Below are positions 32,835-42,211 of a DNA stretch of 64,000 nt, in pieces. Below the pieces are notes generated by a model, which made no database searches, was not told the origin of the DNA, and saw only the letters and a list, made by a program, of their open reading frames with translations. Source of the DNA: Bog-532 sp963732345 (GTDB lineage Bacteria; Actinomycetota; Actinomycetes; Streptosporangiales; Streptosporangiaceae); assembly GCA_963732345.1 (NCBI GenBank), contig CAVSZI010000007.1, positions 1 through 64,000 of the forward strand, in the 5' to 3' direction. The position numbers and the translations under genes were made by a program. Position 1 is the first letter of the stretch. The number at the start of each line of letters is the position of its first letter.

Positions 32835-32990
32835 TTACACTGCCGGCTCCCGGCTGACCTCGCCGGCCAGCTCGATCATCTGGGCGACGGTGTCGAGCCG
32901 CACGCTGAGCGGGACCCGGGGCGCCTGAGACCGGATGGCAGCCGCACAGTCCGGGGCGGGCTCTGCGGTGTGCCCCGCACCGGGCGATCC
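32835..32990 (-). pseudogene. Coding-like 3' fragment
   Basis: The minus strand reads AIRSQAPRVPLSVRLDTVAQ, then MIELAGEVSREPAV before TAA at 32835-32837, with about 94% G/C at third positions. There is no convincing start in 32991-33058. Family unknown; it is probably the end of a lost gene. Confidence 0.33.
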
Positions 32991-33058
32991 TCGGAGTACC
33001 GGACCATTTCCGCCCTCGGTCTTTCTGCGCCAAGCGCCGGGTCACCCCGGCCGACGGC

Positions 33059-34348
33059 CTAGGCCGGGGTCAGGAAGGCCTTCATCGCCGCCACCATCAT
33101 CGCGCCGTCCGCCGTCCCGGTCAGCTCCCGCGCCGAATGCATGGCCAGCATGGGGTTGCCGACATCGACGGTCGGCATCGCCAGGCCCGCGGCCACGATG
33201 GGGCCGATCGTCGAACCGCTGCGCACGCCGCTGCGGTTGACGAAGTACTGGACGGGCACCCCGGCCTGCTCCGCCGCGAGCAGGAAAGCCGCATGCGTCG
33301 GGGCCGTCGTGCTGTAGAAGACGTTGGCGCTCACCTTCACCACCGGCCCGCCGCCGAGCGCGACCCAGTGCCCGGGCTCGTGCCGGTCGGTGTAGCTGGG
33401 GTGCGTGGCGTGGGTCATGTCGGCGGAGACGTGCAGCGATTCCGCCACGGCCCGCAGAAAATCATCGCGGCCGCCACCGCGGGCGAGCACGCTGCGCTCC
33501 ATCTGCCGGCCCAGCCAGGCCCCCCGTGCGCCGGTGGCCGACTGGCTGCCGATCTCCTCGTTGTCGAACAGCACGATCGCGCTGACGTGCTGCGCCGAGG
33601 GCTCTTCGCTCACGTCGCACAGCGCGGTCACGCTCGCGTGCGAGCAGGCCAGGTCATCCTGGCGGCCCGCGCTGACGAACTCCTCATCGGCTCCGGCCAG
33701 GGTGCCGCCGCACAGGTCGTAGGTCACCACGTCGTGGCTCATCACGTTTTCCGGCGATACCGCCAGCTCCTTCGCGAGGAAGCGCGCGAACCCGCCCGGG
33801 TCCGGGTCACCGAGCGCCCAGATCGGCACGACGTGCTGCTGGGCATCGAGCTTCAGGCCGTCCCGCACGCCGGGGTCCAGGTGAATCGCGAGCTGCGCGA
33901 CCCGCAACAGGGGCCGGTGAACCCGGACCAGCCGCACCTGGGGACCTTCGGGCGCGCGCACCACCACCCGGCCGGCCAGACCCAGATCGCGATCGAGCCA
34001 CGAATTGAGCAGCGGGCCGCCGTAGACCTCGACGCCGAGCTGCCGGACGCCGGCGCGGCCGGTATCCGGCCGCGGCTTGACCCGGAGCGTCGGGCTGTCG
34101 GTATGCGCGCCGAGCAGCCGGAACCGGGTGCTGGGGGCCGCGCCCGCCGGGACGATCCAGGCGAACAGCGACCCGCCCTCGGCCACAACGTAGCGGCCGG
34201 GACCGGGTGGCCACGCCTCCGCCTGGGCCACTTCGGTGAACCCGGCCCCGGTCAGCCGGCGCAGGGCCTCGGCGGCGGCGTGATACGGGGACGGCGAGGC
34301 GTCGATGAACTGGATGAGGTCGAGGGCGGTTTCCCGGGCGCTGCTCAT
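33059..34348 (-). CDS. apeB: M18 family aspartyl aminopeptidase
   Basis: A 429-residue zinc aminopeptidase of the M18 family that removes N-terminal acidic residues from peptides in the cytoplasm. Motifs: LLGAHTDSPTLRVKP (first metal His/Asp), IVLFDNEEIGSQS (catalytic Glu pair) and LAMHSARELTG (C-terminal metal His), with the dodecamer-type insert VYGGPLLNSWLDRDLGLAGR. Full family length. ATG 34348. It stands alone: 142 bp from the carboxyltransferase gene, which runs in the same direction. Confidence 0.93.
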   Translation of the reverse strand: MSSARETALDLIQFIDASPSPYHAAAEALRRLTGAGFTEVAQAEAWPPGPGRYVVAEGGSLFAWIVPAGAAPSTRFRLLGAHTDSPTLRVKPRPDTGRAGVRQLGVEVYGGPLLNSWLDRDLGLAGRVVVRAPEGPQVRLVRVHRPLLRVAQLAIHLDPGVRDGLKLDAQQHVVPIWALGDPDPGGFARFLAKELAVSPENVMSHDVVTYDLCGGTLAGADEEFVSAGRQDDLACSHASVTALCDVSEEPSAQHVSAIVLFDNEEIGSQSATGARGAWLGRQMERSVLARGGGRDDFLRAVAESLHVSADMTHATHPSYTDRHEPGHWVALGGGPVVKVSANVFYSTTAPTHAAFLLAAEQAGVPVQYFVNRSGVRSGSTIGPIVAAGLAMPTVDVGNPMLAMHSARELTGTADGAMMVAAMKAFLTPA

Positions 34349-34490
34349 CGCTCCATCCTCGCCGGCCGAACTGGCTGGTCAGCTGCTGGGCCAGCGCGCT
34401 GTTGCAGAACAGCGGCTGGAATCCAGGAGCAACGGGGATAGCAAGCCACTGACCGTCTGACCCTGCACGCGCCGGCCTGCGCGCGCCGGC

Positions 34491-35978
34491 CTACAGGGGG
34501 ACGCCGAGGTGCCGGAAGCGGCGGGCGCGCGCAGCCAGCCGCGCTTCCTCGTCCTGCGCCGTCACGTCCGCCAGTTCCCGACGCAGCGCGTCACCAAGGT
34601 CCCTGGGCAGCACCTGCCCGAGGTCGCAGCCGAGGGTGCCGCCGGGCGCCTCAGGGATCACGCGGTCGACGATGCCCAGGGCGGCGAGGTCGGTGGAGCG
34701 GATGCCCTGCTGGGCGGCGAGTTCCGCGGCGTGGCTGCTGTCGCGGTAGACGATGGCGCTGGCCCCTTCGGGGGCCAGCGGGGCCAGCCAGGCGTGCTGG
34801 GCGGCGACGGTGCGGTCGGCGGGCAGCAGGGCCAGGGCCGCGCCGCCGGTTCCCTGCCCGAGCAGCAGCGAGATGGTGGGCCCGCGGTGCGTGACGAGGT
34901 CGGCCAGGCAGAAGGCGATTTCGGGGGCCAGACCGTCTTGCTCCGCAGCTGCGGACAGCTCAGCGCCCGGCGTGTCGATCACGGTGACCAGCGGCAGCTG
35001 CAGTTCGGCCGCCAGCCGGATACCGCGTCTGGCCAGGCGCAGCCCGGCGGGACCGAGCGGCGGTCCGTGCCGGTCCTGGCCGATGACCACGCACGGGTGA
35101 CCGCCGATCCGCGCCAGGGCGAGTATGAGCCCGTCCTGCGCCAGCGGCCCCGTTTGCAGTGGCACCGTATCGGTGGCGGCCGCGCGGATCAGGTCGGCGG
35201 CCCCCGGCCGGCCAGCCTCGCGGGTGCGCAGGACCGACTCCCACGCTGGCCCGCCGCCCATGTCGGCGGACTCCGGCGGTGCGGCGGCTTCGCGCGGCGC
35301 GGGGGCCTGGCGCGGCGCGGGGGTAAGCGCGGTGAGCAGCCGGTCCAGGAACGCTGCGAGCTCGCCCGGCGCGACGACGGCATCGACCAGCCCGTGGGCG
35401 TGCAGATTCTCGGCGGTCTGCACGCCTTCCGGGAAGGGGGCGCCGTTCAGCGCCTGGTAGACGCGCGGCCCGAGGAAGCCGATCAGGGCCCCGGGCTCGG
35501 CGATCGTCAGATGCCCCAGGGAGGCCCAGGAGGCGAACACCCCGCCCGTGGTGGGATGCCGCAGATAGGCGACGTAAGGAAGGTGGGCGGCCTTGTGCGC
35601 GGTGACCGACGCCGTGATCTTCACCATCTGCAGGAAGGCGGCGGTGCCCTCCTGCATGCGGGTGCCACCCGAGGCGGGCAGGGAGATCATCGGCAGGCGC
35701 TCGGCGGTCGCACGCTCGACGGCCCGCGCCAGGCGCTCCCCGGTGGCCACGCCGATCGATCCGCCCAGGAAGGCGAACTCGGATGCCGCCACCGCCACGC
35801 GGCGCCCGCCGATCAGGCCCGTCCCGGTGATCACCGACTCGTCCAGCCCGGTCTTTTTGCGCGCTGCGGCCAGGTCGGCGGCGTAGGCCGGTCCCGGCCG
35901 CACGTCGGCTGGGCCGGTATCCCACGAGCGGAACGTCCCGGGATCCAGCAGTGCGTCGAGCAAATCACGTGGGTTCAT
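34491..35978 (-). CDS. Acetyl/acyl-CoA carboxylase carboxyltransferase, fused beta-alpha
   Basis: About 495 residues joining a beta-type and an alpha-type carboxyltransferase half. The beta half has SGGTRMQEGTAAFLQM and GGVFASWASLGH; the alpha half has VTVIDTPGAELSAAAEQDGL and LLLGQGTGGAALALLPADR. It lacks the AccD zinc finger. It would move carboxyl from carboxybiotin to an acyl-CoA, giving malonyl- or methylmalonyl-CoA for lipids or polyketides. No biotin carboxylase is nearby, so partners lie elsewhere. ATG 35978 is chosen; GTG 35996 is possible. Confidence 0.85.
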   Translation of the reverse strand: MNPRDLLDALLDPGTFRSWDTGPADVRPGPAYAADLAAARKKTGLDESVITGTGLIGGRRVAVAASEFAFLGGSIGVATGERLARAVERATAERLPMISLPASGGTRMQEGTAAFLQMVKITASVTAHKAAHLPYVAYLRHPTTGGVFASWASLGHLTIAEPGALIGFLGPRVYQALNGAPFPEGVQTAENLHAHGLVDAVVAPGELAAFLDRLLTALTPAPRQAPAPREAAAPPESADMGGGPAWESVLRTREAGRPGAADLIRAAATDTVPLQTGPLAQDGLILALARIGGHPCVVIGQDRHGPPLGPAGLRLARRGIRLAAELQLPLVTVIDTPGAELSAAAEQDGLAPEIAFCLADLVTHRGPTISLLLGQGTGGAALALLPADRTVAAQHAWLAPLAPEGASAIVYRDSSHAAELAAQQGIRSTDLAALGIVDRVIPEAPGGTLGCDLGQVLPRDLGDALRRELADVTAQDEEARLAARARRFRHLGVPL

Positions 35979-36097
35979 GCCCCAGGAGTACCTCACAACG
36001 GCCGGGGCGCGGCGATTCTGATGTCATGAGTCACATGCTGGCGCCGCAGCGGTGGCGGCCGACGTCGCCGTCAGAGCGCTGGCCGTCCGGCGGCTGA

Positions 36098-36205
36098 GGC
36101 CGTGAACGTGCCGTCGCGAAGGTCCCGAAGGAGAACGGGCTGCCCGACGCCCTGATACGGGGGAATACGCTGCGCGAAGCCCACGGCCGTTTCGGTGGCT
36201 TGTGA
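36098..36205 (+). pseudogene. Coding-like 3' fragment
   Basis: After a TGA at 36095-36097 the plus strand reads VAKVPKENGLPDALIRGNTL, then REAHGRFGGL and TGA 36203-36205. It looks like a protein C-terminus but has no start, and the family is not recognised. The rest of 35979-36274 shows nothing else. Confidence 0.25.
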
Positions 36206-36274
36206 GGCCGGGCCGTGCCAGGCGGAAAGCGGCCGCGGGAGGTAGCACAGCAGCCCCCGCGGCCTGCCCGCCCG

Positions 36275-36448
36275 TTACTTCTTGAAGGCGTCCTTGACCT
36301 TGTCCCCGGCCTGCTTGAGGTTTCCCTTGGCCTGATCGCCCTTGCCCTCGGCTTCCATCTCCCGGTCGCCGGTGACCTTGCCCAGGTTCTCCTTGACGTC
36401 GCCCTTGACTTCCGTGGCCTTGTGGGCCGCCTTGTCCTCAATAGCCAT
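36275..36448 (-). CDS. CsbD-family stress protein
   Basis: A 57-residue, highly charged CsbD-like protein: KATEVKGDVKENLGKVTGD then EAEGKGDQAKGNLKQAGDKV, the family's two helical repeats. CsbD proteins are sigma-B-type general-stress products of unknown mechanism. ATG 36448 is preceded by GGGAGGAC. No partner gene is next to it; 36449-36706 contains no recognisable gene. Confidence 0.85.
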   Translation of the reverse strand: MAIEDKAAHKATEVKGDVKENLGKVTGDREMEAEGKGDQAKGNLKQAGDKVKDAFKK

Positions 36449-36706
36449 AACGCTTGTCCTCCCTGATTGTGTCGCCTGCCAACTGTCCACATCGATGGCC
36501 GGCAAACACGGTCATTCGAACATTCGAAGTTCACGTTGCGCTCGAACCTCCGCCGGCCGCCCCGGTACAGGTAGGTGTCTTTGCGTGTACCGGGGCGCAT
36601 GCGTTGGCGCCAAAGCGGGTAAATGCGGCGCTCGCTGAGCCGCGCTGCTTCACCGCCGCGTCCTTGACGGGAACGATCTGATCGTCTCCGCCGCGCAGGA
36701 CCACCG

Positions 36707-37579
36707 TCAGGGCTGGGTCAGATAGCCGTGGCGGCGCAGGTAACCGAGCAGTTCTTCGGCGGCTTGCTCCGGAGGGAGTGGGCCAACCACGGTGGGCGGG
36801 GTACGCTCCACGAGCGCTCCGGTCAGCTCCAGGGTGCGGTGCAGCGCCGTGCCGGACGGGACGGGGAGCTCGCGCGGCCTGGGCCGGTACGGGTGGGCGC
36901 CCAGGACCGGAACCCGGTGTCCGGCCGCTGTCGGCGCGTCGACCACCGGGATGACGGCGCGCCTGCTGGCCAGCGTCTCGGGCAGCCCGGCCCGCCGCAG
37001 CCGCACCCCGGCCGCCTCGACGGACACGACGGCGGGGCGCCGCACCCGCAGTACCTCGCGGCGGCCGCCGTCCAGGCGGCGGTGCACCCGCAGCTCGCCG
37101 TCGCCCTCCGGTTCCAGTCGCACGACACCCAGGGCCTGCGCCGCGTTGAGCGCGGCGGCGAGGAAGGCCGGAAACGAGCCGGTGCCCCGGTCGGCCGAGT
37201 GGTCGCCGCACAGCACCAGGTCCGGCACTTCGTAGCGCTGCCGTAGGGCGGCGGCGAGCGCGGCGGGACGGTTCTGCCCGCCACCGACCAGCTCGGCCGC
37301 GCGCGGATGCGAACTCCGGCGGGCCGGCTCGACGCGGAGGGCCCCGGTCGCCCCGGCAGCCAGTGCGTCTTTCAGCATCTCGTCGGCTTCGGCGGGCCCG
37401 ACGGTGGCCGCGACCACGTGGGCGTCCCACTTCTCGGCCAGGCTCAGCGCATGCTCCAGGGCGGCGAAATCGGCCCCGTCCGGCCCGCGGTCGTGCGGGC
37501 TGGCGCTGATCGCCCCGGTAAGCGGATCAACGTCGGCCTCCTGCCAGGACCAGCCCATCGCCGCCACGATCACGGTCAT
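36707..37579 (-). CDS. fixA: Electron transfer flavoprotein beta subunit (FixA-like, mycofactocin-associated type)
   Basis: A 290-residue ETF-beta homologue: AALEHALSLAEKWDAHVVAA, DEMLKDALAAGATGALRV, and LVLCGDHSADRGTGSFPAFLAAAL, the AMP-binding region of the beta subunit. It pairs with the ETF alpha at 39192 to carry electrons from dehydrogenases to FixC. It is the last gene of the operon OYE1-OYE2-fixB-fixC-fixX-fixA, 6 nt after fixX. The divergence from classical EtfB and the neighbours suggest the set named in databases as mycofactocin-associated ETF. Confidence 0.83.
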   Translation of the reverse strand: MTVIVAAMGWSWQEADVDPLTGAISASPHDRGPDGADFAALEHALSLAEKWDAHVVAATVGPAEADEMLKDALAAGATGALRVEPARRSSHPRAAELVGGGQNRPAALAAALRQRYEVPDLVLCGDHSADRGTGSFPAFLAAALNAAQALGVVRLEPEGDGELRVHRRLDGGRREVLRVRRPAVVSVEAAGVRLRRAGLPETLASRRAVIPVVDAPTAAGHRVPVLGAHPYRPRPRELPVPSGTALHRTLELTGALVERTPPTVVGPLPPEQAAEELLGYLRRHGYLTQP

Positions 37580-37585
37580 GTCCCG

Positions 37586-37876
37586 TCACCCCTTCCGGAA
37601 CACGACGCCGTCGCCGCCGGCCGGGTAGGTCCAGGTAATGGCACCCTCGGCGTTGCAGACCTGATAGCACGTCCCGCACTCGAAGCATTGTTCGTAGTTG
37701 AACAGGATGCCGCCGTCGGTGGTGGGCACGAACAGGCCGGCCGGGCAGGCGTCCACGCAGTCCTTGGTCGTGCAGGAGCGGCATATGTCGGAGTCGACCG
37801 TGATGTGCGCCCGTTCCCCGACCCGGAACTCCACGGTCGCCATGCGCTCATCGAAGGAGACCTCGGGGTAGTGCAT
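37586..37876 (-). CDS. fixX: FixX-like ferredoxin
   Basis: A 96-residue ferredoxin-like protein. Two Cys clusters are seen: CRSCTTKDCVDACPAG and CFECGTCYQVCN, close to the FixX pattern that holds one [4Fe-4S] cluster. It would relay electrons between the ETF and FixC to the quinone pool at the membrane. It lies 12 nt after fixC and 6 nt before fixA, in the same operon. Confidence 0.88.
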   Translation of the reverse strand: MHYPEVSFDERMATVEFRVGERAHITVDSDICRSCTTKDCVDACPAGLFVPTTDGGILFNYEQCFECGTCYQVCNAEGAITWTYPAGGDGVVFRKG

Positions 37877-37888
37877 CTCACTTCTCCC

Positions 37889-39202
37889 TCATCGAAATGC
37901 CCGCAGCGCCTGCCATCCGTCCCGCGCGAGTGACCGCAGCTGGACGTGGTTGCGGCGGACCGCGCGAAAGAACTCCCTGGTCATGCCGATCTTGGGTGCC
38001 GGGTTGGTGACGGTGAACACCTGCTCGACGAAATCGCAGATCAGACCCGGGTATTCGCGCTGCATCCGGTCGGCGAGCACGATATCCGCCGCGTTGCGAT
38101 ACCGCTTGTGGTCGGCGAGCACGAACGACGCCTCCATCCGGCGCCGGTACCCGGCCAGCCCGCGGGCCGATGTGTCGCCGGCCGCGATCGCCTCCGCGGC
38201 GGTCTGGCCGGCCGCCAGCCCGGCGCCGATCGCGAAGTTGACGCCCTCCAGCCACAGGCCGGCGGCCAGGCACATGGACGCGGCGTCCCCGGCCACGAGC
38301 ATGCCGTCGATGGCCAGCCGGGGCATGGCACGGTAGCCGCCCTCGGGGATCAGGTGGGCCGAGTACTCCTTCAGCTCCGCGCCCCGAAGGTACGGCGCGA
38401 CGCCCGGATGCGTCTTGACGCGCGCGATCAGTTCCTCCGGCCGTGTCTTGGCGGCGGCCAGCCCGGACAGTCCGACGACGACACCGACGCTGACCGTGTC
38501 GAGGTTCGTGTAGAGGAAACCCCCGCCGGGAATCCCGCTGGTGCAGCCGAGCATCTCGATGTCCAGGCCCTGGTCGCCGACCAGCCCGAACCGCTCGTCG
38601 ATAACCTCGCGCGGCAGCGCCAGGATTTCCTTGACACCCAGGGTGGTGTGCTCCGGGCTGGTACGCGGCAGCAGCCCGGCCTCCTTGGCCAGGAAGGAGT
38701 TCACGCCGTCGCAGGCGATCACGACCTTGGCGCGGATGTCGCCGCCCGGCCGGTCGGTACGCACCCCGGTGATCCGGCCGGAGGCATCCCGCAAAAGCCC
38801 TGTGACCACCGTCGAGGTGACCAGGTGAGCGCCGGCCGCGACCGCCTTGCCGGCCAGCCAGGTGTCGAAGTCGCCGCGGTAGATGGTCATCCCGTTATAC
38901 GGCGGGTGATCCCAGGCACTGGTGCGGTAGTCGACCGTCAGCGCCTGGGTCGGTGTCATCACCATGGTGGAGCGGCGGGTCACCCACCGCTGTACCGGCA
39001 CCTCCGTCCACCACTGCGGCACCACCTCGTCGAGGATCCGCCCGTACACCACGCCGCCGTACACGTTCTTCGCCCCGGGATAGGGCCCGCGCTCCACCAG
39101 CACCACGTTGCGGCCCGCACGGGCCAGTTCGAGGGCCGCGGCCGCGCCAGCGGGGCCGGCCCCGACGACCGCGGCGTCGGCGGTCATCGTGTCATCCGGC
39201 AT
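37889..39202 (-). CDS. fixC: FixC-like FAD oxidoreductase (ETF:quinone oxidoreductase type)
   Basis: A 437-residue flavoprotein. The dinucleotide fold is at the N-terminus (AAVVGAGPAGAAAALELARA), the second FAD motif is GMLVAGDAASMCLAAGLWLEG, and the long family-specific IPEGGYRAMPRL lies between. It accepts electrons from ETF and passes them to menaquinone, with FixX as the iron-sulphur partner. Start ATG 39202 overlaps the fixB stop; an internal ATG at 39187 is an alternative. Confidence 0.88.
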   Translation of the reverse strand: MPDDTMTADAAVVGAGPAGAAAALELARAGRNVVLVERGPYPGAKNVYGGVVYGRILDEVVPQWWTEVPVQRWVTRRSTMVMTPTQALTVDYRTSAWDHPPYNGMTIYRGDFDTWLAGKAVAAGAHLVTSTVVTGLLRDASGRITGVRTDRPGGDIRAKVVIACDGVNSFLAKEAGLLPRTSPEHTTLGVKEILALPREVIDERFGLVGDQGLDIEMLGCTSGIPGGGFLYTNLDTVSVGVVVGLSGLAAAKTRPEELIARVKTHPGVAPYLRGAELKEYSAHLIPEGGYRAMPRLAIDGMLVAGDAASMCLAAGLWLEGVNFAIGAGLAAGQTAAEAIAAGDTSARGLAGYRRRMEASFVLADHKRYRNAADIVLADRMQREYPGLICDFVEQVFTVTNPAPKIGMTREFFRAVRRNHVQLRSLARDGWQALRAFR

Positions 39203-40190
39203 GGCTCGCCTCCTCGGGCTGGTCCGCTGCGGCCCCGGTCACGCCGAGCCGGTCGGCCAGCACCGCGAGGACCGCCGGCGCGTCGGCGACGATCCCGAGG
39301 TCGGCCATCAGCGTCATCGGGCAGGACGGGTCGGTATTTACGCTCACCACGTGGGCCGGCTCGCCCAGCCCGCCGACGTGCTGCGCCGCGCCGGAGATAC
39401 CGAACGCCACGTACAGCTCGGGGCTGACGGCGACGCCGGTCGTCCCGATCTGCCTGTCGTAGCCCATCCAGCCCGCGTCGGTCACCACCCGGGTGGCCCC
39501 CGCGCTCGCCCCCAGCGCGCCCGCCACGTCGGCCAGCAGCCGCATCACGGCCTCCCCGTCCGTTCCGGCGGGAACGAGTCCCGCGCCGCCGCCCACGATC
39601 CGGCGCGCCTCGGCCAGGTCCACCGTGCTGGGCTCGGGCTGCAGCACCTCGACGCTCTCGGCGTCCCACTCGGCGCCTCGTTCGGCCGTCGGCGTGCCCG
39701 GTTCGGCCGCCGGCAGCTCGGTCACCTCGGCCCGCCCCGCCGGGCCGGCCCTGCCGGGCCGTCCGGGCCGCAGTGTCACCACCGCCGGCCCCTCCACGGC
39801 CACCCGCAGCGACAGGCGATCATCGAGCCTGGTCAGCTCGACCTCATGGGGCGCGCACCGGACCGCTCCCGCGAGCAGTGCGCGGCCCATGACCACGGCC
39901 AGTCTGGGAGCGAGATCACGGCCGTCCGGTGACGCGGGCAGCAGCACCATGCCCACGCCCGACAGGACGGGCGCCAGCGCAGCGGCCAAGGCGCCCGGCG
40001 CGACCGAGGACCGTTCGAGCAGCCAGACCTGGCGGCCCGAATCCAGCTCCCCGGCCGCCGCGCGCGTCCCCGAGCCCACCACGAGCGCGGCCCCGCCCGC
40101 CTCGGTCACCGTCTCGTCGGCGCCCAAGGGCAGCTGCCCGTCCCGGACCACCACGACGGCCAGGACCGCGAGATCAGCGGGCACGGTCAT
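39192..40190 (-). CDS. fixB: Electron transfer flavoprotein alpha subunit (FixB-like, mycofactocin-associated type)
   Basis: A 332-residue ETF-alpha homologue. The N-terminal domain is diverged and contains a Pro/Gly/Ala insert. The C-terminal FAD domain is clear: ARRIVGGGAGLVPAG, ASAGATRVVTDAGWM, GTTGVAVSPELYVAFGISGA and VVSVNTDPSCPMTLMADLG. ATG 40190 sits in an ATGA overlap with the preceding oxidoreductase, so the two are coupled, which supports direct electron transfer between them. Confidence 0.85.
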   Translation of the reverse strand: MTVPADLAVLAVVVVRDGQLPLGADETVTEAGGAALVVGSGTRAAAGELDSGRQVWLLERSSVAPGALAAALAPVLSGVGMVLLPASPDGRDLAPRLAVVMGRALLAGAVRCAPHEVELTRLDDRLSLRVAVEGPAVVTLRPGRPGRAGPAGRAEVTELPAAEPGTPTAERGAEWDAESVEVLQPEPSTVDLAEARRIVGGGAGLVPAGTDGEAVMRLLADVAGALGASAGATRVVTDAGWMGYDRQIGTTGVAVSPELYVAFGISGAAQHVGGLGEPAHVVSVNTDPSCPMTLMADLGIVADAPAVLAVLADRLGVTGAAADQPEEASHAG

Positions 40191-42211
40191 AGCGCCACCG
40201 CCACCCGGTGTCCCTCGATCACGGCGGCATGGGCCCGGCGGGGCGTGACGCAGTCGCCGATCCGGTGCACCTCAAACGGCGCCGCGCGCAACTGCTGCCA
40301 CAGCGAATCTTCCGGTGCCTGGTGGACCGCGCACACCACCCAGTCGCAGAGCCTGCGCGCCGGCTCGCCGGTGGGGTGGTGGAGCAGGGCCAGCTCCACC
40401 CCGGAGCCGCCGCCGGAACCGTCGGCCTCGTCGTCACCGCCGCCCTCCCCGTCAACGGCGGCCGCGCCGTCAGCGGCGGCCGCGCCGATCACCACCAGGT
40501 CGGTCGCCTGGCGGATGCCCTTGGCGTGCGCGCGTACATTGAAGGTCTCCATGTCCAGCGTGATGCCGAGATCCTGGCCCACGACCATACCGGCCGTGAT
40601 GATCTCCACCTCGCAGCCCCGGTCCGCCAGTAGCTCGGCGACGCTGGTCGCCTGGTGGAAGCCGAGGTCATCCACCACCACGACCCGTCCGGCCGGTTGG
40701 GCGCGGCCTTCGAGCACATCGCGGACGTCGACCACGCGGGGATGACCGCCGGCCCAGTAGGGCGCCTGCGGCCGGGCCCCGGTGGCCAGCACTACGGCGT
40801 CGGGCGACTCGGCGCGCAGTGAAGCGGCTGTGGCCTCCGCGCCGGTGCGGATCTCGACGCCGTAGCGCTGGCATTCGGCCGCCAGGTTGCGCACCACGTC
40901 GAGGAACTCGGCACGGGATGGCACCGTGGCGGCCGCGGCGACCTGGCCGCCGGTCCGCGGCTGGCGTTCCTGCAGCGTGACCCGGTGGCCGCGCTGGGCC
41001 GCCGTGGACGCGGCCTGTAGGCCGGCCGGGCCACCGCCGACCACGATCACCCGCCGGCCCCGCCGGCGCGGCGGCGGCAGCGCGATGGCCTCCCGGCCGG
41101 TGCGCGGGTTCTCGATGCAGCCCAGCCACCGGTTCAGGCCCATCCGCCCGACGCACTCCTGGTTGCAGGACAGGCAGGTGCGGATCTGGGTCGCAAACCC
41201 CGCGCGGGCCTTGGCGACGAAATCCGGGTCGGCGATCTGCCCCCGCACCACGCCCACCAGGTCGCAGTGACCGTCGGCCAGCGCCCGTTCGGCCTGGACC
41301 GGGTCCTTGATCCGGCCCACCCCGATCACGGGCAGCCTGACCGCCCGCCGGAGGGCGCTGGCGATGAACAAGGCGTACCCGGGCGGGATGCTCATGGACG
41401 CCTCGATCATGAACAACGTGGCCGTGGCCACCCCGATGGAGGTGTTGATGTAGTCGACCTGGCCGGTCGCCTCCACCATCCGGGCCACTTCGACGGCCTC
41501 CTCCAGCGTGCTGCCGCCCTCGATCAGCTCATCGCCGCAGATCCGCACGCCCAGCGCACGCTCCGGCCCGATCGCGTCGCGCACGGAATCGATGATTTCC
41601 AGCAGGAGCCGCGCCCGGGCCGGCAGCGACCCGCCGTAGGCGTCGGTGCGCTTGTTCGTCGCGGGCGACAGGAATCCGCGCACGATGGAGGAGTGTGAGC
41701 ACTGCAATTCGATGCCGTCGAACCCGCCCTCCGCGCAGTACCCGGCTACGGTACCGTAGCCCGCGACGATCTCGGCGATCTCGTGCCGCTCCACCGCCTT
41801 GGGCACCTCACGGAACATCGGGTCCGGCACCGGACTGGGCGCCCATACCGGAAGCCGGGAGAACATCGACGAGGCCTGGCCGCCGTTATGGTTCAGCTGC
41901 GCGAAAATTGGCACTTCGTGCGCGTGCGCCGCCGCGGTGATCTTCCGGTACCCGGGAATGACTTCCCGGTGGAAGCCGTGGATCAGCTTCTCGTAGGGCC
42001 AGTCGGTGGGATGAGTGGAGTGTTCCTCGGTGATGATGAGCCCGACGCCGCCCGCCGCGCGGGCCGCATAGTAGTCGGCGTGCTGCTGGCTGGGCAGGCC
42101 GTCCTCGGCGAAGTTGGTCAGGTGCGCGGAGAACACGATCCGGTTGCGGACGACCACCGGGCCGATCCGCAGCGGCGAGAACAGGTACCGGTACCGGCTG
42201 GTCGCGCTCAT
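40187..42211 (-). CDS. FadH/OYE-family oxidoreductase (mycofactocin system type 2)
   Basis: A 674-residue FadH-like enzyme with an N-terminal old-yellow-enzyme barrel (FSPLRIGPVVVRNRIVFSAH, FAQLNHNGGQASS, SIVRGFLSPATNKR), the [4Fe-4S] Cys motif CLSCNQECVGRMGLNRWLGC near residues 350-370, and C-terminal FAD/NAD domains (VIVVGGGPAGLQAAS). The catalytic relay resembles 2,4-dienoyl-CoA reductase, but the substrate is unknown. From memory it matches the pair of OYE-like proteins catalogued with mycofactocin clusters. Start ATG 42211 overlaps the preceding stop by 4 nt, and its own stop overlaps fixB by 4 nt. Confidence 0.85.
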   Translation of the reverse strand: MSATSRYRYLFSPLRIGPVVVRNRIVFSAHLTNFAEDGLPSQQHADYYAARAAGGVGLIITEEHSTHPTDWPYEKLIHGFHREVIPGYRKITAAAHAHEVPIFAQLNHNGGQASSMFSRLPVWAPSPVPDPMFREVPKAVERHEIAEIVAGYGTVAGYCAEGGFDGIELQCSHSSIVRGFLSPATNKRTDAYGGSLPARARLLLEIIDSVRDAIGPERALGVRICGDELIEGGSTLEEAVEVARMVEATGQVDYINTSIGVATATLFMIEASMSIPPGYALFIASALRRAVRLPVIGVGRIKDPVQAERALADGHCDLVGVVRGQIADPDFVAKARAGFATQIRTCLSCNQECVGRMGLNRWLGCIENPRTGREAIALPPPRRRGRRVIVVGGGPAGLQAASTAAQRGHRVTLQERQPRTGGQVAAAATVPSRAEFLDVVRNLAAECQRYGVEIRTGAEATAASLRAESPDAVVLATGARPQAPYWAGGHPRVVDVRDVLEGRAQPAGRVVVVDDLGFHQATSVAELLADRGCEVEIITAGMVVGQDLGITLDMETFNVRAHAKGIRQATDLVVIGAAAADGAAAVDGEGGGDDEADGSGGGSGVELALLHHPTGEPARRLCDWVVCAVHQAPEDSLWQQLRAAPFEVHRIGDCVTPRRAHAAVIEGHRVAVAL

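Noticed and set aside
33137..34441. 434-residue open frame opposite the M18 aminopeptidase
   Set aside because: Antisense shadow of a gene with complete catalytic motifs.
37946..39427. 493-residue open frame opposite fixC
   Set aside because: Antisense shadow; no domain and compositional bias.
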